Positions 1 through 9,528 of a stretch of 64,000 nt of DNA are shown piece after piece. The stretch spans positions 186,001 through 250,000 of the forward strand of contig NZ_BMTU01000004.1 in assembly GCF_014649835.1 (NCBI RefSeq). Direction: 5' to 3'. How positions within the stretch are numbered: the first letter of the stretch is position 1; the number at the start of each line of letters is the position of its first letter. The notes under the pieces were generated by a model, which ran no database searches, was not told the origin of the DNA, and saw nothing but the letters and a program-made list of their open reading frames with translations. The translations under genes and the position numbers were made by a program. This DNA comes from Streptomyces pilosus. Lineage in GTDB: Bacteria; Actinomycetota; Actinomycetes; Streptomycetales; Streptomycetaceae.

Positions 1-1074
1 GTCGTCATCGGCGCACCGGTGCTGACGGGCATCGGTGCGCGCATGCCCCACAAGCGGCTGCTGCTGCTCCTGACCGGGCTGTTCGTCGTCGGCAACGTGG
101 CGTCCGCGCTCGCGCCCACCTACGGCACGCTCTTCGGCGCGCGCTTCCTGACGGGGCTGCCGCACGGGGCGCTGTTCGGCGTGGGTGCCGTCGTGGCCTC
201 CCGGCTGGTCGCCCCCGACCGGGCCGCGCGCGCCGTCTCGAAGATGTTCCTCGGACTCACCGTCGCGAACATCGTCGGCGTCCCGGCCGGCACGGCCCTC
301 GGCCAGCAGCTGGGCTGGCGGTCCGCCTTCCTCGCGATCGCCGTCATCGGGCTCGCCGCCCTCGCCGCGCTGGCCCTCTTCGTCCCCCACCAGCCCCGCG
401 CCGGACAGTCCGGCATCCGCCACGAGCTGCGGGCGATGGGCAACCGGCAGGTCGCCATCGGCCTGGCCGTCGCCGTGGTCGGCTTCGGCGGCTTCTTCGC
501 CGTCTACAGCTACCTGGTGCCGATCCTGACCAACGTGACGGGCATCTCCGAGTCCTCGACCACGCTGGTGCTCGCGCTCTACGGCGTCGGCATGACGCTC
601 GGCACGCTGGTCGCGGGCCCGCTCACGGACCGTGCCCTGCGGCCGACCCTGTACGCGGGCCTCGCCCTGCTCGCCGCGGCACTGGTGACGTTCTCCTTCA
701 CCGTGCACAGCACCTGGCCCGCCCTGGTGACGATCACCTTCATCGGCGCGCTGGGCTCCCTCATCACCACGCCGGTCCAGATGCTGCTCATGGCGAAGGC
801 GAAGGACGCCCCGACGATGGCGGCGGCCTCCAACCACTCCGCCTTCAACCTGGCCAACGCGGGCGGCGCGTGGCTGGGCGGTCTCGCCCTCTCGGCGGGC
901 TGGGGCTGGACCTCCCCCGCCCTGGTCGGCGCCGTCCTCGCCGTGGCCGGCCTCGGCCTCGCCCTGACGGGCGGCCTGCTGAACCGGGGCGAGGGCCGCT
1001 CCGAGGTGATCACCTCGTCCGACGGGACTCCCGCGGGGGCCGGCCGGGTCACGGCGGGGTACCACTCGGACTGA
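1..1074 (+). CDS. MFS transporter, DHA1-type drug/sugar efflux (5' end outside window)
   Basis: C-terminal part of a major facilitator superfamily permease; the reading frame is open from base 1, so the true start lies upstream. The visible ~357 residues are a series of hydrophobic helices with the GARFLTGLPHG signature near the fourth helix and a cytoplasmic loop around VPHQPRAGQSGIRHELR, which resembles the AraJ-like DHA1 branch of proton-driven exporters. The substrate cannot be told from sequence. It converges with the ThuA gene on the other strand, with six bases between the stops. The family assignment is firm, the substrate unknown. Confidence 0.85.
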   Translation, partial: VVIGAPVLTGIGARMPHKRLLLLLTGLFVVGNVASALAPTYGTLFGARFLTGLPHGALFGVGAVVASRLVAPDRAARAVSKMFLGLTVANIVGVPAGTALGQQLGWRSAFLAIAVIGLAALAALALFVPHQPRAGQSGIRHELRAMGNRQVAIGLAVAVVGFGGFFAVYSYLVPILTNVTGISESSTTLVLALYGVGMTLGTLVAGPLTDRALRPTLYAGLALLAAALVTFSFTVHSTWPALVTITFIGALGSLITTPVQMLLMAKAKDAPTMAAASNHSAFNLANAGGAWLGGLALSAGWGWTSPALVGAVLAVAGLGLALTGGLLNRGEGRSEVITSSDGTPAGAGRVTAGYHSD

Positions 1075-1080
1075 CCGCGC

Positions 1081-1740
1081 TCACGCCGACCCGGCCGCCC
1101 AGCCGATCCCGCCGCGCAGGTGGGCGCGGAAGGCGGGGTCGGCGTAGGCGTCGGCGGCATGGCCGAGCGCGGTGTAGAACACCCGCCCCGCGCCCTGCTC
1201 CCGGCACCACGCCAGGGGGTGGTCGGAGCCCATCCCGCCGCCCTCGTACGACGACTCGTCGGCGGAGACGAGGACCCGCACGGCGGGACGCGGGCTGGTG
1301 CGGAAGTCGTACCACTCGTCGGTGAACTCCCACACGGCCGGCAGGTGCCGGGTCGCCGGGTGGCCCCGGTCCTCGACGACGGCGCGGCCCGGCTGGAGGG
1401 CCGGGTGGCGGTCGAAGCGGGCGCCGAGCAGTTCGCCGTAGTACGGCCAGTCGTACTCCGTGCAGGCGGCGGCGTGCACCCCGGCGAACCCGCCGCCCCC
1501 GTCCACGTACGCCGCGAGCCGCTCGCGTCCGGCCGGGGTGAGGACCTCGCCGCTGGTGGAGAGGAACACCACGGCCGCGTAACCGTCGAGCGGCCGCTCG
1601 AGGACGGCCGGGTCCTCGGTGGCGTCGACGTCGAAGACACCGAGCCCGCGCAGGGCGGCGACACCGGCGGGGATGGAGTCGTGCCGGTAGTCGGCGGTGC
1701 GGGTGTACACGAGGAGGGCGGTGCGGGCGGGGGCGGTCAT
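1081..1740 (-). CDS. ThuA-domain protein
   Basis: 219-residue protein with the ThuA fold (class I glutamine amidotransferase-like), a family first linked to trehalose utilisation and often found with sugar catabolism genes. Visible motifs are YRHDSI near residue 18 and GGGGFAGVHAA at 81-91, followed by GMGSDHPLAW and the GRVFYTALGH segment typical of the C-terminus. The ATG at 1740 was chosen because it begins directly before the first beta strand (ARTALLVYT); upstream codons in the frame give low-complexity residues. No amidotransferase partner is adjacent, so the reaction is unknown. Confidence 0.85.
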   Translation of the reverse strand: MTAPARTALLVYTRTADYRHDSIPAGVAALRGLGVFDVDATEDPAVLERPLDGYAAVVFLSTSGEVLTPAGRERLAAYVDGGGGFAGVHAAACTEYDWPYYGELLGARFDRHPALQPGRAVVEDRGHPATRHLPAVWEFTDEWYDFRTSPRPAVRVLVSADESSYEGGGMGSDHPLAWCREQGAGRVFYTALGHAADAYADPAFRAHLRGGIGWAAGSA

Positions 1741-1867
1741 GCGCGAGAGCCTATGCGGCGGTCCGCCCCGGTCCGCCCGCCCCGCCCCGCCCAGCGAGGC
1801 CGTCCCGCCGGGGGCGTGTCCGATTCCTTCAAGACCGCCGCGCCGGGGCGGCCCTACGGTGGACCGC

Positions 1868-2269
1868 ATGAGTGCACGATTCGATGCCATCGGGATGGTC
1901 GTCTCGGACATGGCGGCCTCCGTCGCCTTCTACCGGCGGCTGGGGTTCGCCTTCCCCGAGGGGGCCGAGACGCAGGGACACGTGGAGGCCGGACTGCCGG
2001 GCGGGCTGCGGTTCATGATGGACACGGAGGAGGTGGTCCGGTCGTTCCACACCGAGTGGCGGCCGCCGGCGGGCGAGGGCAGGACCTCCCTGGCGCTGCG
2101 CTGCGACAGTCCGGCGGACGTCGACGCGCTGTTCGGGGAGATGACCGCAGCCGGCAGCCGGTTCGAACTGAAGCCGTTCGACGCGGTGTGGGGGCAGCGC
2201 TACGCCGTCCTCCTCGACCCGGACGGAAACGGCGTGGACCTGTTCGCTCCGCTACCCGCGGCCGAGTAG
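1868..2269 (+). CDS. VOC/glyoxalase superfamily protein
   Basis: 133-residue vicinal-oxygen-chelate fold protein, length typical of single-module members. It has the start pattern [23 protein letters not shown] and the closing [17 protein letters not shown], which contains the usual metal or ligand side. The ATG at 1868 has no good ribosome binding site, but a tacggt -10-like element (1855-1860) ends seven bases before it, so the transcript may be leaderless. Its 3' end overlaps the convergent AraC-type gene by 18 nt, a pairing seen in many Streptomyces where the regulator and VOC protein sit tail to tail. Substrate unknown (antibiotic resistance or aromatic metabolism are family possibilities). 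Confidence 0.82.
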   Translation: MSARFDAIGMVVSDMAASVAFYRRLGFAFPEGAETQGHVEAGLPGGLRFMMDTEEVVRSFHTEWRPPAGEGRTSLALRCDSPADVDALFGEMTAAGSRFELKPFDAVWGQRYAVLLDPDGNGVDLFAPLPAAE

Positions 2270-2938
2270 GCGGCCCAGCGGCAGCCCCGTCAAGTCCCGT
2301 ACGTCGCGGGCCAGGTGGGGCTGGTCGGCGTAGCCGGCGCGGGCGGCCGTCTCGGCGAAGGGGACGCCCGCGCGGGCGAGGTCGAGGGCGCGGCGCATGC
2401 GCAGGATGCGGGCCAGCGTCTTGGGCCCGTAACCGAAGGCCGCGAGGGAGCGGCGGTGCAACTGGCGTGCGGTCAGGCCCAGTTCGTCGGCGGTCGTGGC
2501 GACCGGGCGGCCCGCGGCGAGGGCGGCCGCGAGACGGCTGAGCAGGGGGTCCGGCGGGGCGGTGTCCGCCGCCCGGCGCAGGGCGAGGCCCTCCAGTCCG
2601 TGCGCCGGGTCGGCCGCGGCGTCGACCCGGGCGGTGAGACGCCGTACGTCCGCGGCGGGCCACAGGTCGGCCAGGGCGACGCGGCGGTCGCGCAGTTCGT
2701 GGGCGGGGACGCCCAGCAGGGCGGGCGCGGTGCCGGGAGGGAAGCGGATGCCCGCCCAGGCGCTCGGCTCTCCCCCAGTGAGGTGGGCACGGGTGTCGGG
2801 GCCGGCGACCAGCAGGCGTCCCTCGTGCCAGAGCAGGTCCATGCAGCCGTCGGGCAGCACCCTGCCCTGCCCGTCCCGGGACGGGGTGTTGGTCCACACG
2901 ACCGCTCCCGTCAGCCGCGACGCCCGCTCCCTGTACAC
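2252..2938 (-). CDS. AraC-family transcriptional regulator (short, AraC_E_bind-like N-terminus)
   Basis: 228-residue regulator. The N-terminal ~120 residues ([25 protein letters not shown]) match the DUF6597-type sensor half of small AraC proteins; the C-terminal half (from about 130) contains the two-helix AraC DNA-binding domain with [26 protein letters not shown] and [18 protein letters not shown]. It lies ten bases downstream of a second AraC gene on the same strand and converges with the VOC gene, its probable target by context. Effector unknown. Confidence 0.85.
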   Translation of the reverse strand: MYRERASRLTGAVVWTNTPSRDGQGRVLPDGCMDLLWHEGRLLVAGPDTRAHLTGGEPSAWAGIRFPPGTAPALLGVPAHELRDRRVALADLWPAADVRRLTARVDAAADPAHGLEGLALRRAADTAPPDPLLSRLAAALAAGRPVATTADELGLTARQLHRRSLAAFGYGPKTLARILRMRRALDLARAGVPFAETAARAGYADQPHLARDVRDLTGLPLGRLLGRG

Positions 2939-2948
2939 GTCGCCCAGG

Positions 2949-3884
2949 CTACGCCGCCCCGGACCGCCACTCCTGCGGGCTGACCCCGTAGGCCCGCTTG
3001 AAGGCGGTGGAGAGGGCGAAGGCGCTGCCGTAACCGACCTGGCGGGCGAGCGCGCCGATGGTGTCGTCGGTGTCGCGCAGGCGGTCCGCGGCGAGGGCGA
3101 GGCGCCAGCCGGTGAGGTAGGCCATCGGGGGTTCGCCGACGAGCCGGGTGAAGCGGCGGGCCAGGGCGGCGCGCGAGACGCCCGCCTTCGCGGCCAGGCC
3201 GGCGACCGTCCACGGGTGGGCGGGGTCGTCCTGGAGCAGGCGCACGGCCGGGCCGACGACGGGGTCGGACAGGGCCGCGTACCAGGCGGGCGGCTCCGCC
3301 TCCGGCCGGTCGAACCAGGCGCGCAGCGCGGCGATGACCAGCAGGTCGAGCAGCCGGTCCAGGACGACCTCCTGCCCGGGGGCCTCCCGCACGATCTCCC
3401 GCATGAGGAAGGGCAGCAGCGGGCAGTCCCACACGTCGGAGGTGAGGGAGAGCAGCGGCGGCAGCGCGTCCAGCAGGCGGCCGCCGATCTCGCCGCGCAT
3501 CCGGTAGGTGCCGATCAGCATCACCGTGCCGCCGTCGGGGCGGTCGCCCCAGGTGCGCACGCCGAGGTCCATGACACCGTTCAGGGGGCGGCCGTCGGGG
3601 TAGTGGCACTCGCCGCCGGGGAGGATCAGCGCCTGCGGGGCGGTCCCGGGGGCGTCGGCGCAGGTGTACGGGTCGGGGCCGCGCGCGACGGCGAGGTCGC
3701 CGGGGCGCAGCCGCAGCGCCTCCCCGCCGTCCGGCACGATCCACGCGTCGCCGCGGACGAGGAGCATCACCGTCAGCGGGGCGCGGTCCTCCACACGGAC
3801 CGCCCACGGCGGGTCGAAACATGCCCGGATCATGAACGCGCCACGGGCCCTGGGGCCCTCCAGCAGGCCGGTGAGTACGTCCAT
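2949..3884 (-). CDS. AraC-family transcriptional regulator (cupin_6 type)
   Basis: 311-residue regulator with an N-terminal cupin sensor ([16 protein letters not shown] through [12 protein letters not shown], residues 1-~190) and C-terminal AraC helix-turn-helix pair ([23 protein letters not shown] and [23 protein letters not shown]). Start at the ATG at 3884, directly before the MDVLTGLL motif usual in this subfamily. It is divergent from an NmrA-type gene with 81 bp between starts, the classical arrangement for an AraC regulator and its target oxidoreductase; that link is inference. Confidence 0.88.
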   Translation of the reverse strand: MDVLTGLLEGPRARGAFMIRACFDPPWAVRVEDRAPLTVMLLVRGDAWIVPDGGEALRLRPGDLAVARGPDPYTCADAPGTAPQALILPGGECHYPDGRPLNGVMDLGVRTWGDRPDGGTVMLIGTYRMRGEIGGRLLDALPPLLSLTSDVWDCPLLPFLMREIVREAPGQEVVLDRLLDLLVIAALRAWFDRPEAEPPAWYAALSDPVVGPAVRLLQDDPAHPWTVAGLAAKAGVSRAALARRFTRLVGEPPMAYLTGWRLALAADRLRDTDDTIGALARQVGYGSAFALSTAFKRAYGVSPQEWRSGAA

Positions 3885-3965
3885 GCGGTCAGCGTAGACG
3901 CGGGCGTATGGGAGTGAGCCGCTCGGCGATGGTCCGGGTACGGGGTACGGCGGTTGACTCGGGGC

Positions 3966-4808
3966 ATGACGGACGAAGTGAAGAGGACTAAGGACACGAC
4001 CCTGGTCGTCACGGGCGCTTCCGGACGCACCGGAAGCCGGGTGGCGCGGGCCGCGGAGGCGGCGGGGGCGACGGTGCGGGCGGCGTCGCGGGCGACCGGG
4101 TTCGACTGGACGGACCGGTCGACGTGGGAGCGGGCCCTGCGCGGGGCGGACGCCGCGTATCTGGCGCACCCGGTGGACGTGGGGGCTCCCGGGACCGCGG
4201 AGGCGGTCGGGGAGCTGGCCCGGATGGCGGTGGGGCTGGGGGTGCGGCGGCTGGTGCTGCTGTCCGCGCGCGGCGAGGACCGGGCGCTGCCCACCGAGGA
4301 GGCACTGCGCGCGTCGGGCGCGGAGTGGACGGTCGTACGGGCCGCCTGGTTCGCGCAGAACTTCAGCGAGGGGCCGCTGGCGGACGAGCTGCGCCGCGGC
4401 GAGCTGGTGTTCCCGGCGGGTGAGGTGGCGGAGCCGTTCGTGGACGTGCGGGACATCGCGGAGGTGGTGGTGGCCGCGGTGGGGGACGGGGAGCGGTACG
4501 CGGGGCGGACGCTCACCGTGACCGGACCCCGGCTGCTGACCTGGCGGGAGGCGGTGGCGGAGATCGCGGCGGCCACGGGGCGGACACTGACGTACCGGCC
4601 GGTGCCGGCGCACGACTACGGCGAGGCCCTGGTGGGGTTCGGGGTGCCGGCGGAGGAGGCGGCGTTCCTCACCGGGCTGTTCGGGACGCTGCTCGACGGA
4701 CGGAACGCACACCTGGAGGACGGGGTGCGGCAGGTGCTGGGGCGGGAGCCGCGGGACTTCTCCGCTTTCGTGGCCGAGGAGGCGGCGGCGGGGGTGTGGA
4801 AGGCGTGA
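3966..4808 (+). CDS. NmrA/NAD(P)H-binding family protein
   Basis: 280-residue atypical short-chain dehydrogenase of the NmrA/quinone-oxidoreductase-2 type. Rossmann dinucleotide motif GASGRTGSRVARAA lies at residues ~15-28; RRLVLLSARGED and the WTVVRAAWFAQNF segment are typical of the family, whose members either reduce quinones or act as NAD(P)-sensing regulators. The catalytic YxxxK of true SDRs is not evident. It starts 81 bp from the divergent AraC gene. A strong hairpin follows (4909-4943). Function beyond dinucleotide binding is not established here. Confidence 0.85.
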   Translation: MTDEVKRTKDTTLVVTGASGRTGSRVARAAEAAGATVRAASRATGFDWTDRSTWERALRGADAAYLAHPVDVGAPGTAEAVGELARMAVGLGVRRLVLLSARGEDRALPTEEALRASGAEWTVVRAAWFAQNFSEGPLADELRRGELVFPAGEVAEPFVDVRDIAEVVVAAVGDGERYAGRTLTVTGPRLLTWREAVAEIAAATGRTLTYRPVPAHDYGEALVGFGVPAEEAAFLTGLFGTLLDGRNAHLEDGVRQVLGREPRDFSAFVAEEAAAGVWKA

Positions 4809-4908
4809 GCGGACGCGGGGTCCGGGGCGGTGCCGGGTCGATGCGCCCCCGCCGCCCCTTCCCGTCCCGTCCCGGACCCGGGGCGCCGCCCCGGACCCCG
4901 CTCCTCCG

Positions 4909-4943
4909 GCGCGGGAGGGACCGGTTTCCGGTCCCTCCCGCGC
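4909..4943. terminator. Perfect 16-bp hairpin, bidirectional terminator
   Basis: Arms gcgcgggagggaccgg (4909-4924) and its exact complement (4928-4943) around a ttt loop, placed between the convergent NmrA and YihY genes and ending four bases from the YihY stop codon. No U-tract, as is common for Streptomyces terminators. Confidence 0.8.
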
Positions 4944-4946
4944 GGC

Positions 4947-6089
4947 CTACTTGTCGCCAGGGGGCGGGGCTTCGCCGTTCTTCGGATGAGGGGTCTTCGC
5001 CTGGGTGCGCAGGCGGGCGGTGACGTCCTCCGGGGGCAGGAAACGGGACCAGCGCTCGGGGAACTCGGAGGGCATGTCGGGGTCGGCCTCGCCCGCCGTG
5101 GCGGCGGTGCGGGCGACGTACTCGGCGACCTGCGCCTGCCGCAGCCGCTCGTTGGCCTCGCGCGCGGCGGCGGTCGCGGCGGCCGGCCAGACCCGGTCGA
5201 TGGCCGCGTTGACGGCCGCGCCGACCAGCACCGCGAACGCGGACACGCCGATCCACAGCAGCACGGCGACGGGGGCGGCCAGGGAGCCGTAGATGGTGGG
5301 GCCCTCGACGGTGTTGGTCAGGTAGATCCGCAGCAGGAAGCTGCCCAGCACCCACATGCCGAGGGCGACCAGCGCGCCGGGCACGTCCTCGATCCACGGG
5401 GACCGCACGGGTACGGAGACGTGGTAGAGGGTGGTGAGGAAGACGATCGACAGCAGGATCACGACCGGCCAGTACAGGATCTGCACGAGCGTCGTCGACC
5501 AGGGCACGATCTCCACCACCGCGTCCGGTCCCGCGACCATCAGCGGCAGCGCGATCGAGCCGATCAGCAGGGCCACGATGAACAGCAGGAAGGCCAGCAG
5601 CCGGGTCTTCACGATGCCCCGGACGCCGTCGAGGCCGTACATGACGGTGATGGTCTCGATGAAGACGTTCACCGCGCGAGAACCCGACCACACGGCGATC
5701 AGGAAGCCGAGGGAGATGACGTCCGGCCGGCCGCCCTTCGTCACGTCCCGCAGGATCGGTTCCGCGATCTGGCTCACGCCGCGGTCGGAGAGCACCGTGC
5801 GGGAGGCGTCGAGCAGGTTGCGCTGCAGGCTCTGGATGGTGTCGGCGCCGGTCCACGCGTCGACGTAGCCGAGCAGGCCGATCATGCTGAGCAGCAGCGG
5901 GGGCACCGACAGCAGCGTGAAGAACGCGGCCTCGGCCGCCAGGCCCAGGATGCGGTACTCCATGCAGGAATTGACGGTGTCCTTCAGCAGCAGCCAGGCG
6001 GTCCTGCGTTTGGAGACGTTCCGGTAGAGGGCCCGGGCCCGGTGGAGGCGGCCGGAGGGCTCGTCTGGGGGTTCACTTGCTGGCTGCAC
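4947..6089 (-). CDS. YihY/BrkB family inner-membrane protein
   Basis: 380-residue integral membrane protein of the YihY/virulence factor BrkB family. The N-terminal signature LGLAAEAAFFTLLSVPPLLLSMIGLLGY (residues ~49-76) and the conserved SGSRAVNVFIETI, PGALVALGMWVLGS and YGSLAAPVAVLLWIGVSAF segments give about six transmembrane helices, with a soluble charged C-terminal tail after ~300. The family was once misannotated as RNase BN; its function is unresolved. It is divergent from the acyl-CoA dehydrogenase gene (89 bp between starts) and ends at a perfect terminator hairpin. Confidence 0.9.
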   Translation of the reverse strand: MQPASEPPDEPSGRLHRARALYRNVSKRRTAWLLLKDTVNSCMEYRILGLAAEAAFFTLLSVPPLLLSMIGLLGYVDAWTGADTIQSLQRNLLDASRTVLSDRGVSQIAEPILRDVTKGGRPDVISLGFLIAVWSGSRAVNVFIETITVMYGLDGVRGIVKTRLLAFLLFIVALLIGSIALPLMVAGPDAVVEIVPWSTTLVQILYWPVVILLSIVFLTTLYHVSVPVRSPWIEDVPGALVALGMWVLGSFLLRIYLTNTVEGPTIYGSLAAPVAVLLWIGVSAFAVLVGAAVNAAIDRVWPAAATAAAREANERLRQAQVAEYVARTAATAGEADPDMPSEFPERWSRFLPPEDVTARLRTQAKTPHPKNGEAPPPGDK

Positions 6090-6178
6090 GTCCTAAAGGT
6101 ATCCGTCACGCCTGGTCGCACTCATCCAGAGGCCAGGTCACCGGGTGAGGGCGCACGGCCTCGGGGTACGTTCGGGAC

Positions 6179-7813
6179 ATGGCAGGCAGCACGCACTCCG
6201 TGACCAACCAGGCTCCCCCGCTCGTGCAGTACGACGTCTACGGCGCCGACCGGGCCCTGGCGGAGGCGGTCGAGCGGCACCTGTCCGCCGACGTGCTGGA
6301 GGAGGGGCGCTCGGAACTGTCCGCGCTGGGCCGGGCGGTCGGGTCGGCGCAGCTGCAGGAGTGGGGGGTGCAGGCCAACGAGAACCCGCCCCGGCTGCGC
6401 ACCCACGACCGCTACGGTCACCGGATCGACGAGGTCGACTTCCACCCCGCCTGGCACCGGCTGCTCGGCAAGGGCGTCTCGGCCGGACTCACGGCGGCGT
6501 GGGGGCGGCCGGGCGGACACGTGCGGCGGGCCGCGGCGTTCCTGATGTGGACGCAGGCGGAGGCCGGCAACGGGTGCCCGCTGTCGATGACCCACGCGGC
6601 GGTGCCGGCGCTGCGCGCCGACCCGGCGCTGGCGGCGGAGTGGGAGCCCCGGCTGACGTCGACGGTCTACGACCGTGCCCTGCGGCCGGCCGGCCTGAAG
6701 CCCGGCGCGCTGTTCGGGATGGGCATGACGGAGAAGCAGGGCGGCAGCGACGTACGGGCGAACACGACGGTCGCGCGGCCGCTGGCCGAGGACGGCGCGT
6801 ACGAGCTGACCGGGCACAAGTGGTTCTGCTCGGCGCCCATGTCGGACGCGTTCCTGGTGCTGGCGCAGGCCCCCGGCGGGCTCACCTGCTTCCTGTTGCC
6901 GCGGGTGCTGCAGGACGGCACGCGCAACGTGTTCCTCATCCAGCGGCTCAAGGACAAGCTGGGCAACCGGTCCAACGCGTCCGCCGAGGTCGAGTTCGAC
7001 GGGACGTGGGCCCGCCGGGTCGGGGACGAGGGGGCCGGGGTGCGCACCGTCATCGGGATGGTGGCGGCGACCCGGCTGGACTGCGTGCTGGGCTCGGCGG
7101 GGCTGATGCGGCAGGCCGTGGCGCAGGCGGTGCACCACTGCGCGCACCGTGCGGCGTTCGGCCGCACGCTCGTCGACCAGCCGCTGATGCGCAACGTGCT
7201 GGCCGATCTGGCCGTGGAGTCGGAGGCGGCGACCACGCTGGCGCTGCGGCTGGCGGCGGCGTACGACGACGGCGGCGAGCAGGAGCGGGCGCTGCTGCGG
7301 ATCGCGGTGCCGGCGGCGAAGTACTGGGTGACCAAGCGGTGCGCGCCCGTCGCGATCGAGGCGGCCGAGTGCCTGGGCGGCAACGGGTACGTGGAGGAGT
7401 CGGGCATGCCCCGGCTGGTGCGGGAGTCGCCGCTGAACTCGATCTGGGAGGGCGCCGGCAACGTGCAGGCGCTGGACGTGCTGCGGGCGCTGCGCCGGGA
7501 GCCGGCGGCGCTGGACGCCTACCTGAGGGAGGTCGGGCGGGCGCGCGGGGCGGACCACCGGCTGGACGCGGCGATCAAGGACCTGCTGACGGAACTGTCC
7601 GACCTGGAGGGCGTCGAGGCGCGGGCGCGGCGGCTGGTGGAGCGGCTGGCGCTGGTGCTCCAGGGATCACTGCTGGTGCGGTACGCGCCGCCGGCGGTGG
7701 CGGACGCCTTCTGCGCGGGACGGCTGGGCGGCGACGCGGGCGCGGCGTTCGGGACGCTGCCGCACACCCTGGACCTGGCGTCATTGGTGGAGCGGGCCCG
7801 GCCGGTGTCCTGA
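6179..7813 (+). CDS. AidB-like acyl-CoA dehydrogenase
   Basis: 544-residue FAD flavoprotein of the acyl-CoA dehydrogenase superfamily, in length and domain order like AidB/isovaleryl-CoA dehydrogenase-like proteins. Visible are the N-terminal AidB-type helical region, GMGMTEKQGGSDVRANTT and HKWFCSAPMSDAFLVL (FAD and substrate contacts), and the strongly conserved ECLGGNGYVEESGMPRLVRE...SIWEGAGNVQALDVLR block near 400-440. E. coli AidB binds DNA and protects it from alkylation, but such activity in actinobacterial relatives is unproven. A tacgtt element (6167-6172) ends six bases before the ATG, so the message may be leaderless. It is followed by a terminator and a GAF regulator. Confidence 0.9.
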   Translation: MAGSTHSVTNQAPPLVQYDVYGADRALAEAVERHLSADVLEEGRSELSALGRAVGSAQLQEWGVQANENPPRLRTHDRYGHRIDEVDFHPAWHRLLGKGVSAGLTAAWGRPGGHVRRAAAFLMWTQAEAGNGCPLSMTHAAVPALRADPALAAEWEPRLTSTVYDRALRPAGLKPGALFGMGMTEKQGGSDVRANTTVARPLAEDGAYELTGHKWFCSAPMSDAFLVLAQAPGGLTCFLLPRVLQDGTRNVFLIQRLKDKLGNRSNASAEVEFDGTWARRVGDEGAGVRTVIGMVAATRLDCVLGSAGLMRQAVAQAVHHCAHRAAFGRTLVDQPLMRNVLADLAVESEAATTLALRLAAAYDDGGEQERALLRIAVPAAKYWVTKRCAPVAIEAAECLGGNGYVEESGMPRLVRESPLNSIWEGAGNVQALDVLRALRREPAALDAYLREVGRARGADHRLDAAIKDLLTELSDLEGVEARARRLVERLALVLQGSLLVRYAPPAVADAFCAGRLGGDAGAAFGTLPHTLDLASLVERARPVS

Positions 7814-7822
7814 GCGCGCGAC

Positions 7823-7860
7823 GCGGGGGTGGTGCTGCGCCGACACGGCACCACCCCCGC
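7823..7860 (+). terminator. Hairpin terminator after acyl-CoA dehydrogenase
   Basis: Perfect 13-bp stem, gcgggggtggtgc (7823-7835) with its complement at 7848-7860, 12-nt loop, ten bases after the stop codon. Confidence 0.75.
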
Positions 7861-8044
7861 CGCACGGGCCCCTTGAGAGCCGTGGACGCCGCTCGGGACG
7901 GCGTCGCTCAATGTTCAATCAGGGCCCGGCCGTCCACCAGGGTTGCAGGGGGTTGCAACGTACTGGTCCCCTTCCCGTACCGGGCGTCCGCGCCCGGGGA
8001 CAGACGGCAGTATGGGTCCGACAGGTTTTCTTCCGGGAGGTCCG

Positions 8045-9355
8045 GTGGCGCTCTCGCCCATGGACGTGACGCAGTTGGCCGCCGTCGACTCGGCGCGCGC
8101 GGCACGGGTCCTCGACGAGGTGCGTTCCGCCGCGTTGTCCGGCCGGCGCGCGCCGGTGGCCCCCCGCCCGGTGATCAGGCAGTCCTGGGAGCGGGTGCTG
8201 CGCAGCGGGGTGGACCCGGACCACGGCGTCCGCAGCGGGCTGCTGTCCCACGAGGAGGTGCAGCGGCGGCGGGCGTCGTCGACGCTGCGGCACGTGCTGC
8301 CGGTCCTGCGGGAGGGACTGCTGTCGGTCGCGGACGTCGCGCACCACATCATGGTGGTGGCCGACGAGGAGGGCCGGGTGCTGTGGCGGGAGGGCAGCCC
8401 GCCGGTGCTGCGCAAGGCGGACGGGCTGGGCTTCGAGATCGGCGCGGACTGGCGCGAGGACGTCGTCGGCACCAACGGGGTGGGCACCCCGGCGGTGACC
8501 GGGCGTCCCGTGCAGGTGTTCGCCGCGGAGCACTTCGTACGGTCGCACTCCTCCTGGACGTGTGCCGGGGCCCCGATCACCGACCCCCGGGACGGGCGGC
8601 TGATCGGCGTGGTCGACGTCAGCGGGCCGCTGGAGACGATGCACCCGGCGACGCTGGCGTGGGTCGACTCGGTGGCGAAGCTGGCCGAGGCGCGGCTGCG
8701 GGAGAGGCACGTGCGGTCGCTGGAGCGGCTGCGCGCGGTGGCGGCACCGGTGCTGGCGCGCACCACCGGGCGCGCGCTGGTGGTGGACCGGCACGGGTGG
8801 ACGGCGGCGGTGACGGGCATGCCGCACACCGAGCGGCTGGCGCTGCCCACGTCGGTGTCGGCGGGCACCCGGTGGCTGCCGGCACTGGGCCGGTGCTCGC
8901 TGGAGCCGCTGGCCGGGGGCTGGCTGGTGCGGGCCGCGGACGAGCCGCTGACCCGTGCCGGGACGCGGATCGTGCTGGATCTGCGCCGGCCGCGCCACCG
9001 GTCGGTGGAGGTGTCCGGCGGCGCGGGCTCCTGGGTCCGTGAACTGAGCCCGCGGCACGCCGGGTTGCTGTACCTGCTGGCCGTGCACCGGGCCGGCCGC
9101 AGTGCGGCGGCGCTGGCCGGGGACCTCTTCGGCGATCCCGCCCGCACGGTGACGGTGCGGGCGGAGATCTCCCGCATCCGGCGCTACCTGGGCGGTCTGC
9201 TGGACCACCGCCCGTACCGCTTCGCGGAGAACACGGAGGTCGACGTGCTCCTCCCGGACGACCCCCTCGACCTCCCGGACCTCCTCGCCCGCTCCGCGGC
9301 CCCGGCGCGCGACGGCTCCCGTACACGTGCCGCGGGGCCGCGCGAACACCCCTGA
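8045..9355 (+). CDS. GAF-domain helix-turn-helix transcriptional regulator
   Basis: 436-residue regulator resembling the sensor half of AcoR-type enhancer-binding proteins: RQSWERVLRSGVDPDH near the N-terminus, then a GAF-like module (VVADEEGRVLWREGSP to DVVGTNGVGTPAVTGRPVQVF and IGVVDVSGPLE). There is no AAA+ sigma-54 ATPase; the C-terminal third instead ends in a winged-helix-like region (ELSPRHAGLLYLLAVH...VTVRAEISRIRRYLGG). The GTG at 8045 was preferred for its gggagg (8035-8040); an ATG at 8060 and one at 8012 are alternatives. Its location after the dehydrogenase makes that gene a possible target. Ligand unknown. Confidence 0.82.
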   Translation: MALSPMDVTQLAAVDSARAARVLDEVRSAALSGRRAPVAPRPVIRQSWERVLRSGVDPDHGVRSGLLSHEEVQRRRASSTLRHVLPVLREGLLSVADVAHHIMVVADEEGRVLWREGSPPVLRKADGLGFEIGADWREDVVGTNGVGTPAVTGRPVQVFAAEHFVRSHSSWTCAGAPITDPRDGRLIGVVDVSGPLETMHPATLAWVDSVAKLAEARLRERHVRSLERLRAVAAPVLARTTGRALVVDRHGWTAAVTGMPHTERLALPTSVSAGTRWLPALGRCSLEPLAGGWLVRAADEPLTRAGTRIVLDLRRPRHRSVEVSGGAGSWVRELSPRHAGLLYLLAVHRAGRSAAALAGDLFGDPARTVTVRAEISRIRRYLGGLLDHRPYRFAENTEVDVLLPDDPLDLPDLLARSAAPARDGSRTRAAGPREHP

Positions 9356-9528
9356 CGAGCCGGAACGCCCCCGTCGCCGCCCGGAACGGGCACGGATCGG
9401 GCTCAATTGCGGGGTCTTCGTGCTGCGCGGCGGCCGGCTGCCGTAGCATCCCGGTACGGGCCACCCCATCTGCTCCTCGGTCAACCCGCGGATCACCGGA
9501 CGCAGTTGGCTCGCCCCGGGAGGACGTT

